Positions 45,941-64,000 of a stretch of DNA of 64,000 nt are shown piece by piece. Within the stretch, counting starts at the first letter, position 1; each line of letters opens with the position of its first letter. A program made the translations under genes and the position numbers. The notes under the pieces were generated by a model. It made no database searches and was not told the origin of the DNA. It worked only from the letters and a program-made list of their open reading frames with translations. The stretch comes from Corticium candelabrum (Eukaryota > Porifera > Homoscleromorpha > Homosclerophorida > Plakinidae): the NCBI RefSeq assembly GCF_963422355.1, contig NC_085085.1:13400485-13464484 (forward strand), written 5' to 3'.

Positions 45941-48900
45941 ATGTCTGCTGACGTACTTGAATTTAGTGACGTCTTCGTTCTTAGCAAAGGAGCATTGGTA
46001 AGTAAGCGTTCCTTTTCACTGAGTTGAATACAAATGGATTGCTTGTCGTCTCTAGAATGGCGGTCGTTTGAGGCTACAGAAAGACAAAATCGCATTTAAA
46101 CTGAACACGACAGGGAAAGTCGAGCAGATTGGAGCTGATGACGTAGACGCATGTCATTGGATGAAAGTAGCAAAAGGATATGAACTGAAAGTGATGCTGT
46201 CCAGCGGAACGGTGTACAAATTTGCGGGTTTCAAGGAATCGGTAAATCTCTAATCACTAGATTCGTATTTACTTCCAGTCAATTTTTGTTTCAACACTGC
46301 CTGCTGAATTTTGATTTTGTTGTCTGCATGATACACGACAACGAGTAGTCTACATTGATGTCATAGCAGTGTCGCTGCTGGGCCTACAAAATTGGGGATG
46401 ACCGTATGTATAATTATATATATAATTGTCTAGAAGGTCACACTTTTTGAGGAACCCATGCAGGTCCCTACTGTGTGATGCCATGCCACTTGTCAGAGTT
46501 GGACCTAATACTTTTGTTAGCAGGAATCATTACAACAAAGGGGCGGTGGAAGCTCCTTTGGATTGGGTGTGTGTGTGTGAAAATTTTATAACAAACGGCC
46601 GCCAGTTTGGTTTTAACTGAATATGGTTGGTTTGTCATTGATTAGTCTGTGACAGAAGTAGCCAGAGCAGCATGCACACAAATGATCACGTCTGTGTGTA
46701 TCCAAGCAAGTCAACTGCAACACCATCCAATAATATTTCTACTCGTAAGCTGCAATAAAACTTCCAAAGTATTTTTGGCCATTGTTTACTCAAACAGAAG
46801 TCCCATTACGTAGCGTCCAGTATTTGAAGGGTGATGCCCCCCATCTCGATATTAGAGCTTATCATGTCGTAGTCAATTCAACAGGCTTTGACTGTTTTTT
46901 ATTCAAGCGTGTACTCATTACTTTATTACTTCACGCAGAAGGGCATGTTGTTATAGTGCATCGCCGTAGCACCCTGGTCGGGCCATGGGCCCTCTAATTT
47001 TCAAAGGGTGACTTCAATACAGCCAACAAGCTGTCCACATGATGGAAGATTTCTTTGTGACGAATGTGTATTTTGTGACTGATAATCTGATGTACGAGGC
47101 TATTCAAATGCATCTGAGAGCCGGTATCGAATAGTTTGGCTTGAGGCACCAGGATTTGCCTGTCTCAACATACCGTACTCGCCCGTAATAACGTCTTGGG
47201 CGTATAGAAAAGAAACACTTTTTTCTGGGCGTATACTAGGGCATGGGCATTATTTTGGTCCTAGGCGTATACTTGGTCACTAGATGCTGTCGTCGACCTG
47301 GCCAGTCATCATCTAAATACTTGAAGACAGAAATACCACAAATGCTTGCAATTATCCATTTGCAAGATCTAAGGTGCTGGTATCCATTCAGCATCAACAT
47401 CCACGCAGAAACTAAACACTAGACACACGTGGTTGGCCTGAAGTCTGTCAAGAGCATCAGGGTCTTTTCATCAGGTAATTGCAACGAAGACATGAGTCTA
47501 GAGGCAAGTACTTTCACTCGACATTGACACCAGCTCATCAAACGCACACAGACGGAGATGAATGTTCTGCAGACCCATTTTGTTTTGTCTGCACATGCGT
47601 ATCCTGGGCGTATAGTTGGGCATGGGCGTTTGTTTGGGCTGAAAGTTCTGACCTGTCGCACATGGGCGTATATACGGGCATGGGCGTTATTTCAGTATGG
47701 GCGTTATTACGGGCGAATACAGTATTTGTGTAATATGATACTGTTTGGTACTTCCTCAGAGATCCTTGTCACATCTCTGTTGGTGCAGGTGTCTGTCATT
47801 GACCGCACCCTACTAACGCACGTTAGGCCAGACTGGTTTTTGATTCATTTCTATAGTTTTGTAGTTTGAGGTGTAGCAGACTGTCCATAGACCTTGAAGT
47901 ATAAGGCCATTCTCTTTCAAATGAGGGAATATCTTGTTATCATGGCTGCGTAGTATATAAAATTTCATGATCACAAAGTATGTCTATACCCAGCCACTAA
48001 GACACATCTACTACCTTAAACATCTAACCACTAAAGCTCATGTACCAATTTACGTATTAGGAGTTTTCATGCTATATACTTAACTTAACTTGCTGTTTAG
48101 ACGTACTCTTAAAGTCTTTCACAGATATTTTTACAGTTGTTTTTCACCATCTGTGATGCCTTTATTGATGCTGTTTTTGTAATTTTTACTATCACACATT
48201 GCAATTTACCTTATAGTGTTGCTAAAGCTCTCTTTGAATTATTCTGCTCCACATGTGGCGCCATGTTGACTGTGCACCCACCAACATGTGTTAAGGTCTG
48301 TGTGTCCAAGTCTACCTTGCTTATTACGAAATGCTCCTTTAGTTGTAGGATATCTTGGTCACACTTGTATCCCTTGATTATAGGGGCATGTCCTTTTATG
48401 AGAGGTAATATGGTATGTAGAATAGCAACTGACTCCTATGTTGTGATCTTGTTTAATTAATGTATTTATTATATTGTCTGACGGTTTTATTTCATAGGAT
48501 TTTGAAAGATTATCAGACTTTTTGTCAAAGTCATACGCAGTGTCACTGAAGGAGACTGTTCGTTCGGTTAATGGCTGGAACTGGGGAACAGCTCGATTCA
48601 ATGGTTAGTAATTAAGATTTATGCAACTGAGAGCGTGTTCACACCGACATGACTAGGCTAACTATGATTAGGCCAACAATAATGCAAGCACGTTTACACA
48701 GATAACTAATCACGTGGGCACGTGAGTGTAATTAGCCTCGACAGTTTTCATCCGTCATATCTGGCAAGAATTTGCGTGAATTGTCTTGATGAATCCATTG
48801 CTTTAGGTTTTGAAGAGGAAAACATTTAGTTTGCTTTTTCCAGCAGCTCCTTCAGGGATGGCAGGAAGTTGTCACGTGTACAGGAACATACTTAGTGGAC

Positions 48901-51527
48901 ATCTGCCTCCGCTTCCTTATACGTCGCCATATTGTTGCTGTGTTTGTACGTTTAAACATAAAACACCACATCAGAAACATCGGCAGCATGCTCTTTTCGT
49001 ATACTACCTCACGTGCCAAAGTCACGTTCAACCACTAACACCACTAATGTGGTTGTAATACTGCTCTCTACGGCTTTAGAATGGCGTTACACTAATCATG
49101 ATTAGGACTGGTGTGAACGAGTGGTGTTAGTGCACAAATGCCAAACTAATCATGATTTGGCCCGGTGTGAACACACTCTGAGTCTTTAATAAGTAACAAG
49201 GGTAATGACAATAGTACTTACTGATGTATTTTATTCTATCTTGTTTACACCTGTTGTGTTGATATATTGATGTCTAGTTTGCATGTATGTGTTGGTGTCA
49301 GATGGTCAGTCTTCTCCTCTTTATGAATTTTTTTGTTGCTGTTTTTTGACATGACACTGTATTTTGTATACAAATTGTTTCTCTTTTTGTGGCAGTGTTA
49401 CTATTAGAGACTAACATATACACAGTAAATTAATTAACTTTATTGTCAATTTGTTTTAGGATCTCTCATGTCGTTTGAGGTCGACAACAAACTAGCCTTT
49501 GAAATACCTCTTTCGGATGTGGCCCAATCAACAACCGGGAAGAACGAGGTATCTCTCGAGTTTCATCAGAATGACGAAGCGCCTGTCTCGCTCATGGAAA
49601 TGAGATTCTTTGTCCCGCATTCAAATGACGGGGAGGTCGATACTGTAAAGGTAATCGTTTGTCTATCTACTGTATGTCTGATAAATTAGTTTGTGGCATA
49701 ACCAGGGTGCGCAATAGAGTGACATCTCGATCATGCATGTGGTGATTGACGATCGTAGACTTTGTCTGAGTTGCCATTAACATGGCTGACCTTTTTGAGT
49801 TTTACTAAACTCATGACAAATGTGAAACAGGCAAGCTTTGTCAGCCATGCATGTCTGAGTATTGAAGACTGTTGCCGTAGTTTCATAAATGACTGCTACA
49901 CATCCAATCACAGTAGTCTGTTTGTCTCAGTTTTGTATTCAAGTACTAACATTGAGATTGCTAGATGTACAGTACATTCCTGATTATCCAGACTTTTTCG
50001 GTGGAAGCCAAATTGTCCGAATATCGGAAGTTTGAATGAATGAAATGATGGTGGGGTGACTTCCTTGAGGCTCAGTCGTACATTGACAGTCAAGTACACA
50101 ACAAACAAATATTTAATTAATTAATATACGGCAATATTAAGTCAACAACGACTCAACATGCAGTGGCGTAGTCGGGATTACTAACCATGGGGTTGATCAA
50201 CATAAACAATATGTTATGTATAATTATTATATTTCAAACTGTTTACACTGTTTAGCCTCGCTAACTTGTTTGCATACAACTATTGTATTACATTTTAACT
50301 TGCCGTAGAGTGTTGCTGGCACGTGAAGAAAGTCAAGCTAATTGCAATCGATTTCTTTGACAAATGACGGATTCTTCACGAAATCGTAAAGAGCATGGCT
50401 TACTACGCATGCGTGCGTGCATACCTGCCTTGGAGTACGGACTGTCTGTGTCAGCTCTAGTACAGTTTTGAACTTTGCAGTGACGACGGAACATTTCCTA
50501 CCTGTGATCCAAGACAGGAGGCATAGGGGTGCTTGAGCACCCTAAGCACCCTCTCTCGCTATGCCACTGACATGTTTACTCATTTCATGATTAGATGTAA
50601 AAACTCTTCTCTGGTTCCAATTTTGTAGTAGCTTCACAGGTTTCCATATTGGAATGACATCACGTGGGAAACACGTGAAAGACACGTGCTTTTCAGGCAG
50701 AAATAGATTTGTCTGGATTATCGAAATGTCTGGATAATCGTCATTGTACTGTATGTGAAGTGAGTAGCAGTGATGTCAATCGGATTAGTTACAGTGAAAT
50801 GCCAAGCAGTAAACGCTTTTTCCTGTGGCATGCGATTGTTGGTTGACCATTCTCTGTAGTATACTCTTGTAGGAGTTTCATGACAACGTCGTTGCTAAGG
50901 CGGACATACTGCAGGCAACTGGTGAGTCCATAGTGACGTTTCAAGAGATCAATCTTCTTACACCAAGGTCGGGATTTCAGCTGCTTATCACTGATTGTGT
51001 TGATATTTGTATGCTTTGTTGTTGTTGTTGTTGTCATTCTGTGTCTGCAGGGGTCGGTACAGCATTAAAATGTACCCGACGTTTATGCATCTTCATGGCA
51101 AGACTTACGATTACAAGATTCCATACACAACTGTTATACGACTATTTCTATTGCCACATCCAGACAACAGACAAATGTTCTTTGTGGTATGTTGGACAGA
51201 TGTATTGGAGTACATCAAAGATAGCTAGACAGCTGTTAGTTAGATTGCTGGAATCAAGATATACTTGGCATGTCATACGTTTTGAGTCATGAGTGTATGA
51301 GTGTATGGATTTAGATGTAACATTAAATACAGCAAATGAATGACGTTGTGTATTGTTTATCATTTTTTCTGTCTTAGATTCATTTAGATCCTCCAATTCG
51401 GCAGGGCCAGACAAGATATCACTTTCTTATTCTTACTTTCAATGTTGAGGATGATATTGAAGTTGACTTCTCTCTGACAGAGTGAGTTATTGCATACATA
51501 CTGTGTATTGGTTGTTCTCGTAGTGTG

Positions 51528-51574
<47 letters not shown>

Positions 51575-52024
51575 TGCAATAGCTCAGTTGGTTAGAGAGT
51601 GCATTTGGAGAATGAAAACATTCGTCGGGACCTTGCAGGATTGCAGGTTCAAGTCACAGTGATGGCGAGCTATGGCATAATTTTCTTAAGCAAGAAACTT
51701 ACACACAATTGCTTCTCTCGACTCAGGAGTATAAATGAGTACCTGGTCATTGACTGGGGTGGACATGACCGCTGGCTTGGCCCTAACATCATGCAGCAGA
51801 CGGGTACATGTGGGCCTTGGTGTCCAGTCCCAAAGCTGCGCCATTGTCAGTGCCCCTGGATGACTCTGGCCAAGCTTCAGGTGGATTGTAGCACAGGTCC
51901 TAAGCCTCCACGTAGCGCATGGAGGCCCTGTCTCTAGAGGCAGGGGAGCTATCTCCGCAACTAACCTTAAGGTTGACGTCATTCACGAATGACGTGGAGG
52001 GCTTGACATTTGTCCATTTTTGTC

Positions 52025-52097
<73 letters not shown>

Positions 52098-52907
52098 CGC
52101 GTGCGCACGCGCGCGCATGTGTGTGCACAAGCATCTATGGTTGGTTGAGAGAGTTTAGTGAACATTGAGATTGTGGTGTTTAGAGAAGAATTAAAACAGA
52201 GGTACGATGGAAAACTGGAAAAGCAGATGGATGGTCCTCTGTTTCAAGTTGTCAGTCGAGTAATGAAGACGGTTGTCGGGCGCAAGATAACAATTCCAGG
52301 AAAGTTCAAAGGGTAATCATCCATAGTGCTAGTCAATTACCTCGTTTATCATTTATTTATTGCTTTTATTACACGTCTTGTTTGCCCAAATTTTTTTATT
52401 ATTTTTCTGAATTAGTTATGAAATTATCATCTACTTGCTGTTGCTTTACATTGTTGATTAAAGTTAAGTGTCTGTTGCATGTTGTACACTGGGTTGGCTG
52501 TTGACATTTGACGGTTTTGTGACAAGACACAAGATCACCTTGTAGATGTGCCATACTGGTATTGGTAATTGTTGCATCTGTTAGGTGTCATGATCACTCA
52601 GCCGTGGCTTGTTCTCACAAAACTTATCCTGGTTTTCTCTATCCGTTGGAACGATGCTTCATCTTTGTCTACAAACCACCCGTTTACATTCGTTACGACG
52701 AGGTTGTTAGCGTTAACTTTGCGCGAAGTGTGACAACGAGAACATTTGACTTTGAAGTCGAAGTACAGAATGGCAACATCTTCATCTTTAGCAACATACA
52801 AAAGTACGTGTAATGAATAGATATTGACTTTGTCTCGTAATCCGGGGACGTGTTGTCTGTCTGTCTCTCTGTCTGTCTGTATGTCTGTCTGTCTGTGTGT
52901 ATGTATG

Positions 52908-52941
<34 letters not shown>

Positions 52942-55239
52942 TGTATGTGGCTCAATTGGTTAGAGTGTGCAGTTGGAGATTTGCAACATCCGGGACCTTC
53001 AGATCAGAGTTTGAGTGCGGGAGGGCCACATACATAAATTCCCTTGGGCAAGGAACTAACATACAATTGCCTCTCTCTCCGGAGTGTCAGGTTCTGTCTA
53101 CAGCAAGTATCTACAGCAAGTACAGCAAGTGTGAATGAAGTACATCATAGTGACTTCTGATTGTGACTTCTGATACAGTAGTATTAGATTGCAGAATAGT
53201 GATTACAGTATCGAACCTGGCCCTTAGGGGCTCTTGTATGTACGTATGTACAAAAAATGTATGTATGTATGTCTGTTTGTCTGTCTGTTTGTCTGTCTTC
53301 GATGACTTTACATATGATAGAAACATTTAACATTTTGTCTATTGACTGTTGTTTCTTGCATAAAGTTAGCGCTTGTTATCGGTAGAGTAAGCATTCAAAT
53401 AAAACAATCTGTCTGTCTGTACGTACGTATGTATGTATGTATGTATGTATGTATGTATGTATGTATGTGGCTCAATTGGTTAGAGTGTGCAGTTGGAGAT
53501 TGGCAACATCCGGGACCTTTGGGTCAGAGTTCAAGTGTGGGAGGGCCACATACATAAGTTTCCTTGGGCGAGGAACTAACATACAATTACCTCTCTCTCC
53601 GGAGTGTTAGTTCTGTCAGTACAGCAAGTATGAAGTACATAGTGACACAGAGTGACTGCTGATAGTGTTAGATTATAACATATCGTAGCAAGTTTAGTGA
53701 TTGCAGTATCTAACCTGGGCCTTAGGGGCTCTTGTAAACAAAAAATGTATGTATGTATGTATGTCTATTTGTCTGCCTGTTTCTGTACATCTATGAAATG
53801 TGCTTGCATACTTGTACACGCTCGCACTCAAGTGCAAACACGCAATTGTATTCACTGCTATTACTATCATTCTTCATCTTGATGTCATTGTTGTGTTGTG
53901 TCTGTTTCATTGTTGTTTAGGGAAGAGTACGCAAAACTGTTTGATTTTGTGTCAATGAAGAAACTTCATATAAGAAATAAGGGAAAGAAGGTACAGTACC
54001 GAGAGTCATATACTATATTCAAAGACCAAGAACGGTTTGAATATTAGTCAAGTGTTTTTTTGTTTTATTGTGCTTCTTTAGGAGCAGCAGAGTATGGAAG
54101 GTGGAGCCTTAGACATGTCAGACAGTGACGAAGAGCCTGATGTCTACATGACACGTGTGAAAGCGGAAGCCGAAGAGAGGCAAGATTCTGATTCAGATGA
54201 AGATGATGACGATTTTGAGGCAGCAAGCTCGAGTGATGTTGGAGATCTAGAGTAAGTGTTGAGTCTCTGGTAAGGAAATTGTTTCATTAGTTGCATTGGA
54301 CGTCAAATTGTATGTGGACGTGATGTTTGCTGATGTTGGTTTACGTGTATTTGAGAAGGTTAAGCAATAGCAGATTGAGCAGTTATGATTGTTTCTGTTA
54401 GGTATGACAGTGCAGCATCTGTACACAGTAAGAGCAGCGGCGAAAGCGGAGACGATGAAGCAAAGTCGAAGAAGCCGAAACTAGAGAGTAGCAAACCTAA
54501 ACCTTCAATCAAAGTGAAGTCGCCAGTTAAAACCAAACCAAAACCAGAGAAAACAAGAAAAACAAAATCTAAAGACAAAGATCCTACAAAACCCAAGAAA
54601 CCGATGAGCGTCTACATGTTGTGGTTGAACGACAATCGGCAACGAATCAGGGAAGATAATCCAGATGCGAAGGTAACTGACGTGGCAAAGATTGGCGGAC
54701 AGCTATGGAAAGAAGTGTCAGACGAAGACAAAAAGGTAAATCAATACTGACTTTGCAAACTTTCCAACTCACACTACAACATGTCTGTTGTACTCGTGAG
54801 TCTCTATTGCAACCGCTTGCGTGTGTTGCAGGTGTACGAGGAAAAGGCAAGCAATCTCAAGAAGCAGTACGAAGCTGACATTGAAGCTTGGAAGGCAGGA
54901 GGGTCATCAACCGAACCTAAGATGAAATCAAAAAAGTTGGTGTCATTGCATTGTTTTATGTAGCAGCATTAGTCGAATTATAATCGCCAAACACATCGAT
55001 ATAGACACTAACGTATTGCTCATGCTAAACATCAGTATGACTTGTGTGTATGTAATTGTATCCGTGTCTGTTATTATTCTGTATTTTGTTTGGGTAGAAA
55101 AATTATCGTTTGTTGAATTGTATTTAGCCCCAAGAAAAGCAGTACCAGTGTGGCAACTGCCAAGTCGTCTGGTGGATCATTCAAGAGTACAGAGTATGTC
55201 GATAGTTCAGATGCCGACTACGAAGCTGATGATGACTGA
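45941..55239 (+). CDS. SSRP1: FACT complex subunit SSRP1
   Basis: Fourteen exons: 45941-45997, 46056-46241, 48498-48603, 49460-49650, 50873-50967, 51051-51186, 51378-51481, 52184-52312, 52585-52803, 53921-53990, 54082-54251, 54402-54735, 54832-54935, 55128-55239. They total 2,013 nt, 670 residues, all in frame. SSRP1 with SPT16 forms FACT, the histone H2A-H2B chaperone used in transcription and replication. N-terminal PH-like domain ([31 protein letters not shown]), middle double-PH region ([61 protein letters not shown]), an acidic exon 11 ([10 protein letters not shown]-like), a basic linker and one HMG box at about residues 550-615 ([20 protein letters not shown]). Introns 2-4, 7 and 9 carry MITEs and SINEs. 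Confidence 0.97.
47173..47722. mobile_element. TA-flanked MITE in SSRP1 intron 2
   Basis: 550 bp with ends CCGTACTCGCCCGTAATAAC and the complement of GTTATTACGGGCGAATACAG, each next to TA. Interior carries repeated GGGCGTATA and GGGCATGGGCG words near both ends. Non-coding. Confidence 0.75.
48628..49184. mobile_element. MITE in SSRP1 intron 3
   Basis: About 555 bp with inverted ends GAG(A)GCGTGTTCACACCG and complement CGGTGTGAACACACTCTGAG. Inside each end are CTAATCATGATTAG-type words. Target duplication not resolved. Confidence 0.7.
49970..50751. mobile_element. pogo/Tigger-type MITE in SSRP1 intron 4, with a nested element
   Basis: Ends CAGTACATTCCTGATTATCC and complement (GGATAATCGTCATTGTACTG) are flanked by TA on both sides. 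The GATTATCCAGAC...GATAATCCAGAC double motif is the pattern of pogo/Tigger termini. No transposase is present. It is interrupted by 50161-50569. Confidence 0.78.
50161..50569. mobile_element. Nested CAGTGGCGTAG...CTATGCCACTG MITE
   Basis: 409 bp, inverted ends CAGTGGCGTAG(T) and complement, flanked by direct ACATG (50156-50160 and 50570-50574). Inserted in the pogo-type MITE, so younger than it. Short duplication and CAG termini fit a hAT-like type with 5-6-bp TSD. Confidence 0.78.
51528..52098 (+). mobile_element. tRNA-derived SINE bracketed by (GT)n, SSRP1 intron 7
   Basis: After a (GT)n tract the sequence GCAATAGCTCAGTTGGTTAGAG matches a tRNA A box, and GGTTCAAGTCA about 60 nt later a B box. 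A body of about 400 bp follows (GACCGCTGGCTTGGCC, AAGCTGCGCCATTG), ending in a duplicated TTTGTCCATTT and a second (GT)n tract (52030-52098). The acceptor-stem and anticodon parts are not a functional tRNA. Confidence 0.75.
52854..53260 (+). mobile_element. tRNA-derived SINE copy A in SSRP1 intron 9
   Basis: A (GTCT)n/(GTAT)n tract (52854-52946) leads into GTGGCTCAATTGGTTAGAG (A box) and CAGAGTTTGAGTGCGGGAGG (B-box region), a body of about 200 bp, then CCCTTAGGGGCTCTTGTATG and a GTAT-rich tail. It is closely related to copy B at 53421-53760. Confidence 0.82.
53421..53775 (+). mobile_element. tRNA-derived SINE copy B in SSRP1 intron 9
   Basis: Same structure as copy A: (GTAT)n, then GTGGCTCAATTGGTTAGAG, CAGAGTTCAAGTGTGGGAGG, the same body with small indels, GCCTTAGGGGCTCTTGTA and a (GTAT)n tail. 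Same orientation, about 520 bp from copy A. Confidence 0.82.
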
Positions 55240-55288
55240 ACATAATACAAGCTGACGTAGCTAGAAGTATTTACATCTTTGAATTAAG

Positions 55289-55294
55289 AATAAA
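55289..55294 (+). promoter_or_regulatory. SSRP1 polyadenylation signal
   Basis: AATAAA 50 bp after the SSRP1 stop and 122 bp before the ETFA start codon. Confidence 0.7.
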
Positions 55295-55415
55295 CAATAG
55301 TGTTAAGATTTACTGTTCTCACGAGGTTTCTTTCAATCGCTAATTATTAAATTTGCTTAGCGTACTAGACACATGCGCCCGGCGCTCATCTAGCGTGTTG
55401 ATATCCGTAGATCAA

Positions 55416-62088
<6,673 letters not shown>

Positions 62089-64000
62089 CTAGGGCTCTCG
62101 CTCGTAGATAAGGCAGGTTTTCATCGACTGGTCACTAATTGCTACTCGCCTCAGCTGTGTGTCGACCTCCATTGGGGTAGCTTGTCTGATCTTTACGCAT
62201 TTGAAGGTTTCTGTTCGATGATCCAGTGTGCCGACACAGCGATATGGCTTTCCCGGTGTAAGAGGCAGTAGTGGTCCTTCCTGGATAGCAACATGGTAGT
62301 AAATACAAACAACAGTTTGTTTCACTAATTGAATTAGAAACGCAATGGACATACATGACAGGTCAACAGTCAATAATTATGAAGATTATGTATGACCTGC
62401 TTGCTTTTGGTGCTTAGATGAGGGTACTAAATGTAAAATATCTGCTTCCTTACCTGAAGGTATGATGAAATGATCGATATTTACTGAGTTATATGGATGT
62501 CTGTTGCCGTGATTTCATTCATGAGTGCAAGTCTAGGCTAACTGGACAATGACTGTTCATGCAGTGGCAACATTATTCATAGCTAGGATACTGTAGAACT
62601 GTAGAAGTGAAAAGGTTGAACAGGGTGAACAGGGTGGTGGATTTGGTATGCTTTTGTGGAGTTGTATTGGCGTTTGTGGCGTTGTTATGAATACATGCAC
62701 ACACACGCGCGCGCGCGCGTAGTCAAAACAGAAATGAACTGACGTGAAAAGCAAACAAACTAGACAATTTTAACTGAAAACAAACTAAACAACTACTTGA
62801 ACTGAACTTACCATTTCCCAGAACTGGCATCTACAAATAGAAAGTTATTATCTATTGGCTGTGGGAGTACAGGTAGTAGTAGCTGTCGAGGTTACCGTAC
62901 AGAGCTTCCCTTCTTGTCTCGCAGTTTGAAGATTTTGGAAACGCTGTCATCTCCGTTTTCAACAGATCCTTGAACAAATCCTAGATACGTTGCATTATTC
63001 AGAATTATCAATTGTAATGTTTAGCACTAGAAATGGTCTATACACCGCAGTACAGTGGCAAGGCGTATACTAGAGATCAACACGAGCTAACCGTAAATTT
63101 CAAAGAGTAGAGGTGCAACATATCGATATTGACTCCAGTGTTTCATTCCTCCGATACTCGCTGATAGAAATCTGTTTTTTGACACCTTGGACGATGTGGT
63201 ATTGCGAGATGTTGTAGTCTTGTTCGGAGATGCTTTTGTTGAAGTCGGTGTCAGAGCCTATATCATTGGCAGAAGAACACACACTAAATTACCTTCTGTT
63301 TGTAAATCGAATGGATTCCTGTAGTTATAGATTCACTATATAAGAGGAGCCCTGCAGGTCTAGAAATGAACAGACTTTTTTGTATTACTTACTCAGCGTG
63401 TCTTGTTGATATTGTGAACAGACTCCGTGCATTCGTCATGTTCATGTTTTCCTGAATGTTTCCGTCTACTATAGAACTCGGATAGCTGTTTGACTGCATG
63501 GATTAGAAATTTCTTTGTGAGTGCAGAGGTGTTTTGCTTCTCTAGTCGAATTGCTCACTCTTAATTTGGCGGTGGCATCGGATCTGCTGTCAGTCATCTA
63601 TAGGTGTGCATGCTTGATAGCCTATCTAAGATTGTTGTACAGTGTATGGACGAAACGGCGAGACAATGCGGTCACATGCATGTCGTACTGTAACGTTAAT
63701 ACGTGTCCTTTAATTCTCTGGAACCCGAGGCTTTTAATGCCACCAACAATCCCAGCTTTCAACTCAAACTGCACATGCATGCATACATACATGCAGTACT
63801 ATTGTGCCTAGACTTGAGACCTCATGTCTGTGCAACTAGTAAATCTTGACTGCTTGAGTAGTAATTCTAGTTTTCTAGTGTTAGAATTTCTACAATGTTG
63901 CGTATATCTCTATGTATCTTAGCCGTTTCAACGCACCTGTTTTGGTGTTGTTGCGCGAGATGAACTGCGAGGGTTTGGCAATACGAGACGTGGACTTGGA
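62089..64000 (-). CDS. SPATA22: SPATA22-like meiotic ssDNA-binding factor (3' part; start outside window)
   Basis: Minus-strand exons in transcript order: one running off the edge at 64000 and ending 63937, then about 63393-63493, 63293-63359, 63092-63257, 62896-62980, 62812-62830 (19 nt) and 62089-62280 with stop TAG. From 63493 on they give 209 residues in frame. The C-terminal OB-like region matches SPATA22: GGMKHWSQYRYVAPLLFEIYG, IFKLRDKKGSSVRCQFWEM, LTPGKPYRCVGTLDHRTETF, KCVKIRQATP. SPATA22 pairs with MEIOB and RPA on recombination intermediates in meiosis. The upstream part is Ser/Thr/Asn-rich and poorly conserved, as in vertebrates. The edge exon and the 63493 boundary are less certain. 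Confidence 0.82.

Noticed and set aside
46450-47150. Possible Merlin/IS1016-type transposase remnant in SSRP1 intron 2
   Set aside because: Only vague resemblance ([17 protein letters not shown]); catalytic motifs could not be found and frames are broken.
52947-53020. tRNA gene in SSRP1 intron 9
   Set aside because: A and B boxes are present, but the cloverleaf stems and anticodon arm are not, and two near-identical copies with longer bodies show these are SINEs.

Overview
The window is animal nuclear DNA. Its protein-coding genes are split into many short exons with GT-AG (and a few GC-AG) introns. The encoded proteins are conserved metazoan families: SGSM-type RabGAP, UPB1, GUCD1, SmD3, PPM1D, SSRP1, ETFA and SPATA22. 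The space between genes is filled with eukaryotic DNA transposons, foldback elements, tRNA-derived SINEs and long CA/GT, TA and CTT microsatellites. The compact introns, the many foldback and MITE repeats (including hairpins with a CTCGCGTAG motif) and the preserved linkage to a vertebrate gene block suggest an early-branching marine invertebrate. A sponge is my best guess, but this is inference, not proof.

Layout. 1-246 is the last exon of an unrecognised gene. 2.2-5.5 kb holds an internally deleted Helitron and a 2,008-bp Tc1-type transposon with a nearly intact transposase. 6.3-18.5 kb is a tight gene cluster: SGSM-like TBC gene (+), UPB1 (+), GUCD1 (-), SNRPD3 (+). UPB1 and GUCD1 converge with 44 bp between stop codons. 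GUCD1 and SNRPD3 diverge from a 101-bp shared promoter. Apart from the direction of SGSM, which I did not establish, this matches the human 22q11.23 neighbourhood as I remember it. 18.5-42.2 kb is a transposon-dominated stretch. It holds a multi-copy TA-microsatellite-linked family, large foldback elements, a 3.5-kb TIR-bounded element with a decayed EADTR/DTDV-motif gene, Mutator-like MITEs carrying nested insertions, a Pack-MULE-like element, an intron-containing but frameshifted piggyBac gene, and P2X7-like and THAP fragments. 42.8-64 kb is gene-rich again: PPM1D (+), an F-box gene (-), SSRP1 (+, 14 exons), ETFA (+, 13 exons) and the 3' part of SPATA22 (-). Their introns hold TA-flanked MITEs and SINEs.

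How the genes relate. There is no operon logic. SmD3 serves the spliceosome, UPB1 pyrimidine breakdown, SSRP1 (FACT) nucleosome handling, PPM1D damage-response dephosphorylation, ETFA mitochondrial electron transfer and SPATA22 meiotic recombination. The functional links visible here are shared regulatory DNA (GUCD1/SNRPD3 promoter, UPB1/GUCD1 3' overlap) and long-term linkage. All exon boundaries were read by eye from splice consensus, reading-frame continuity and remembered homologues; no alignments were run.
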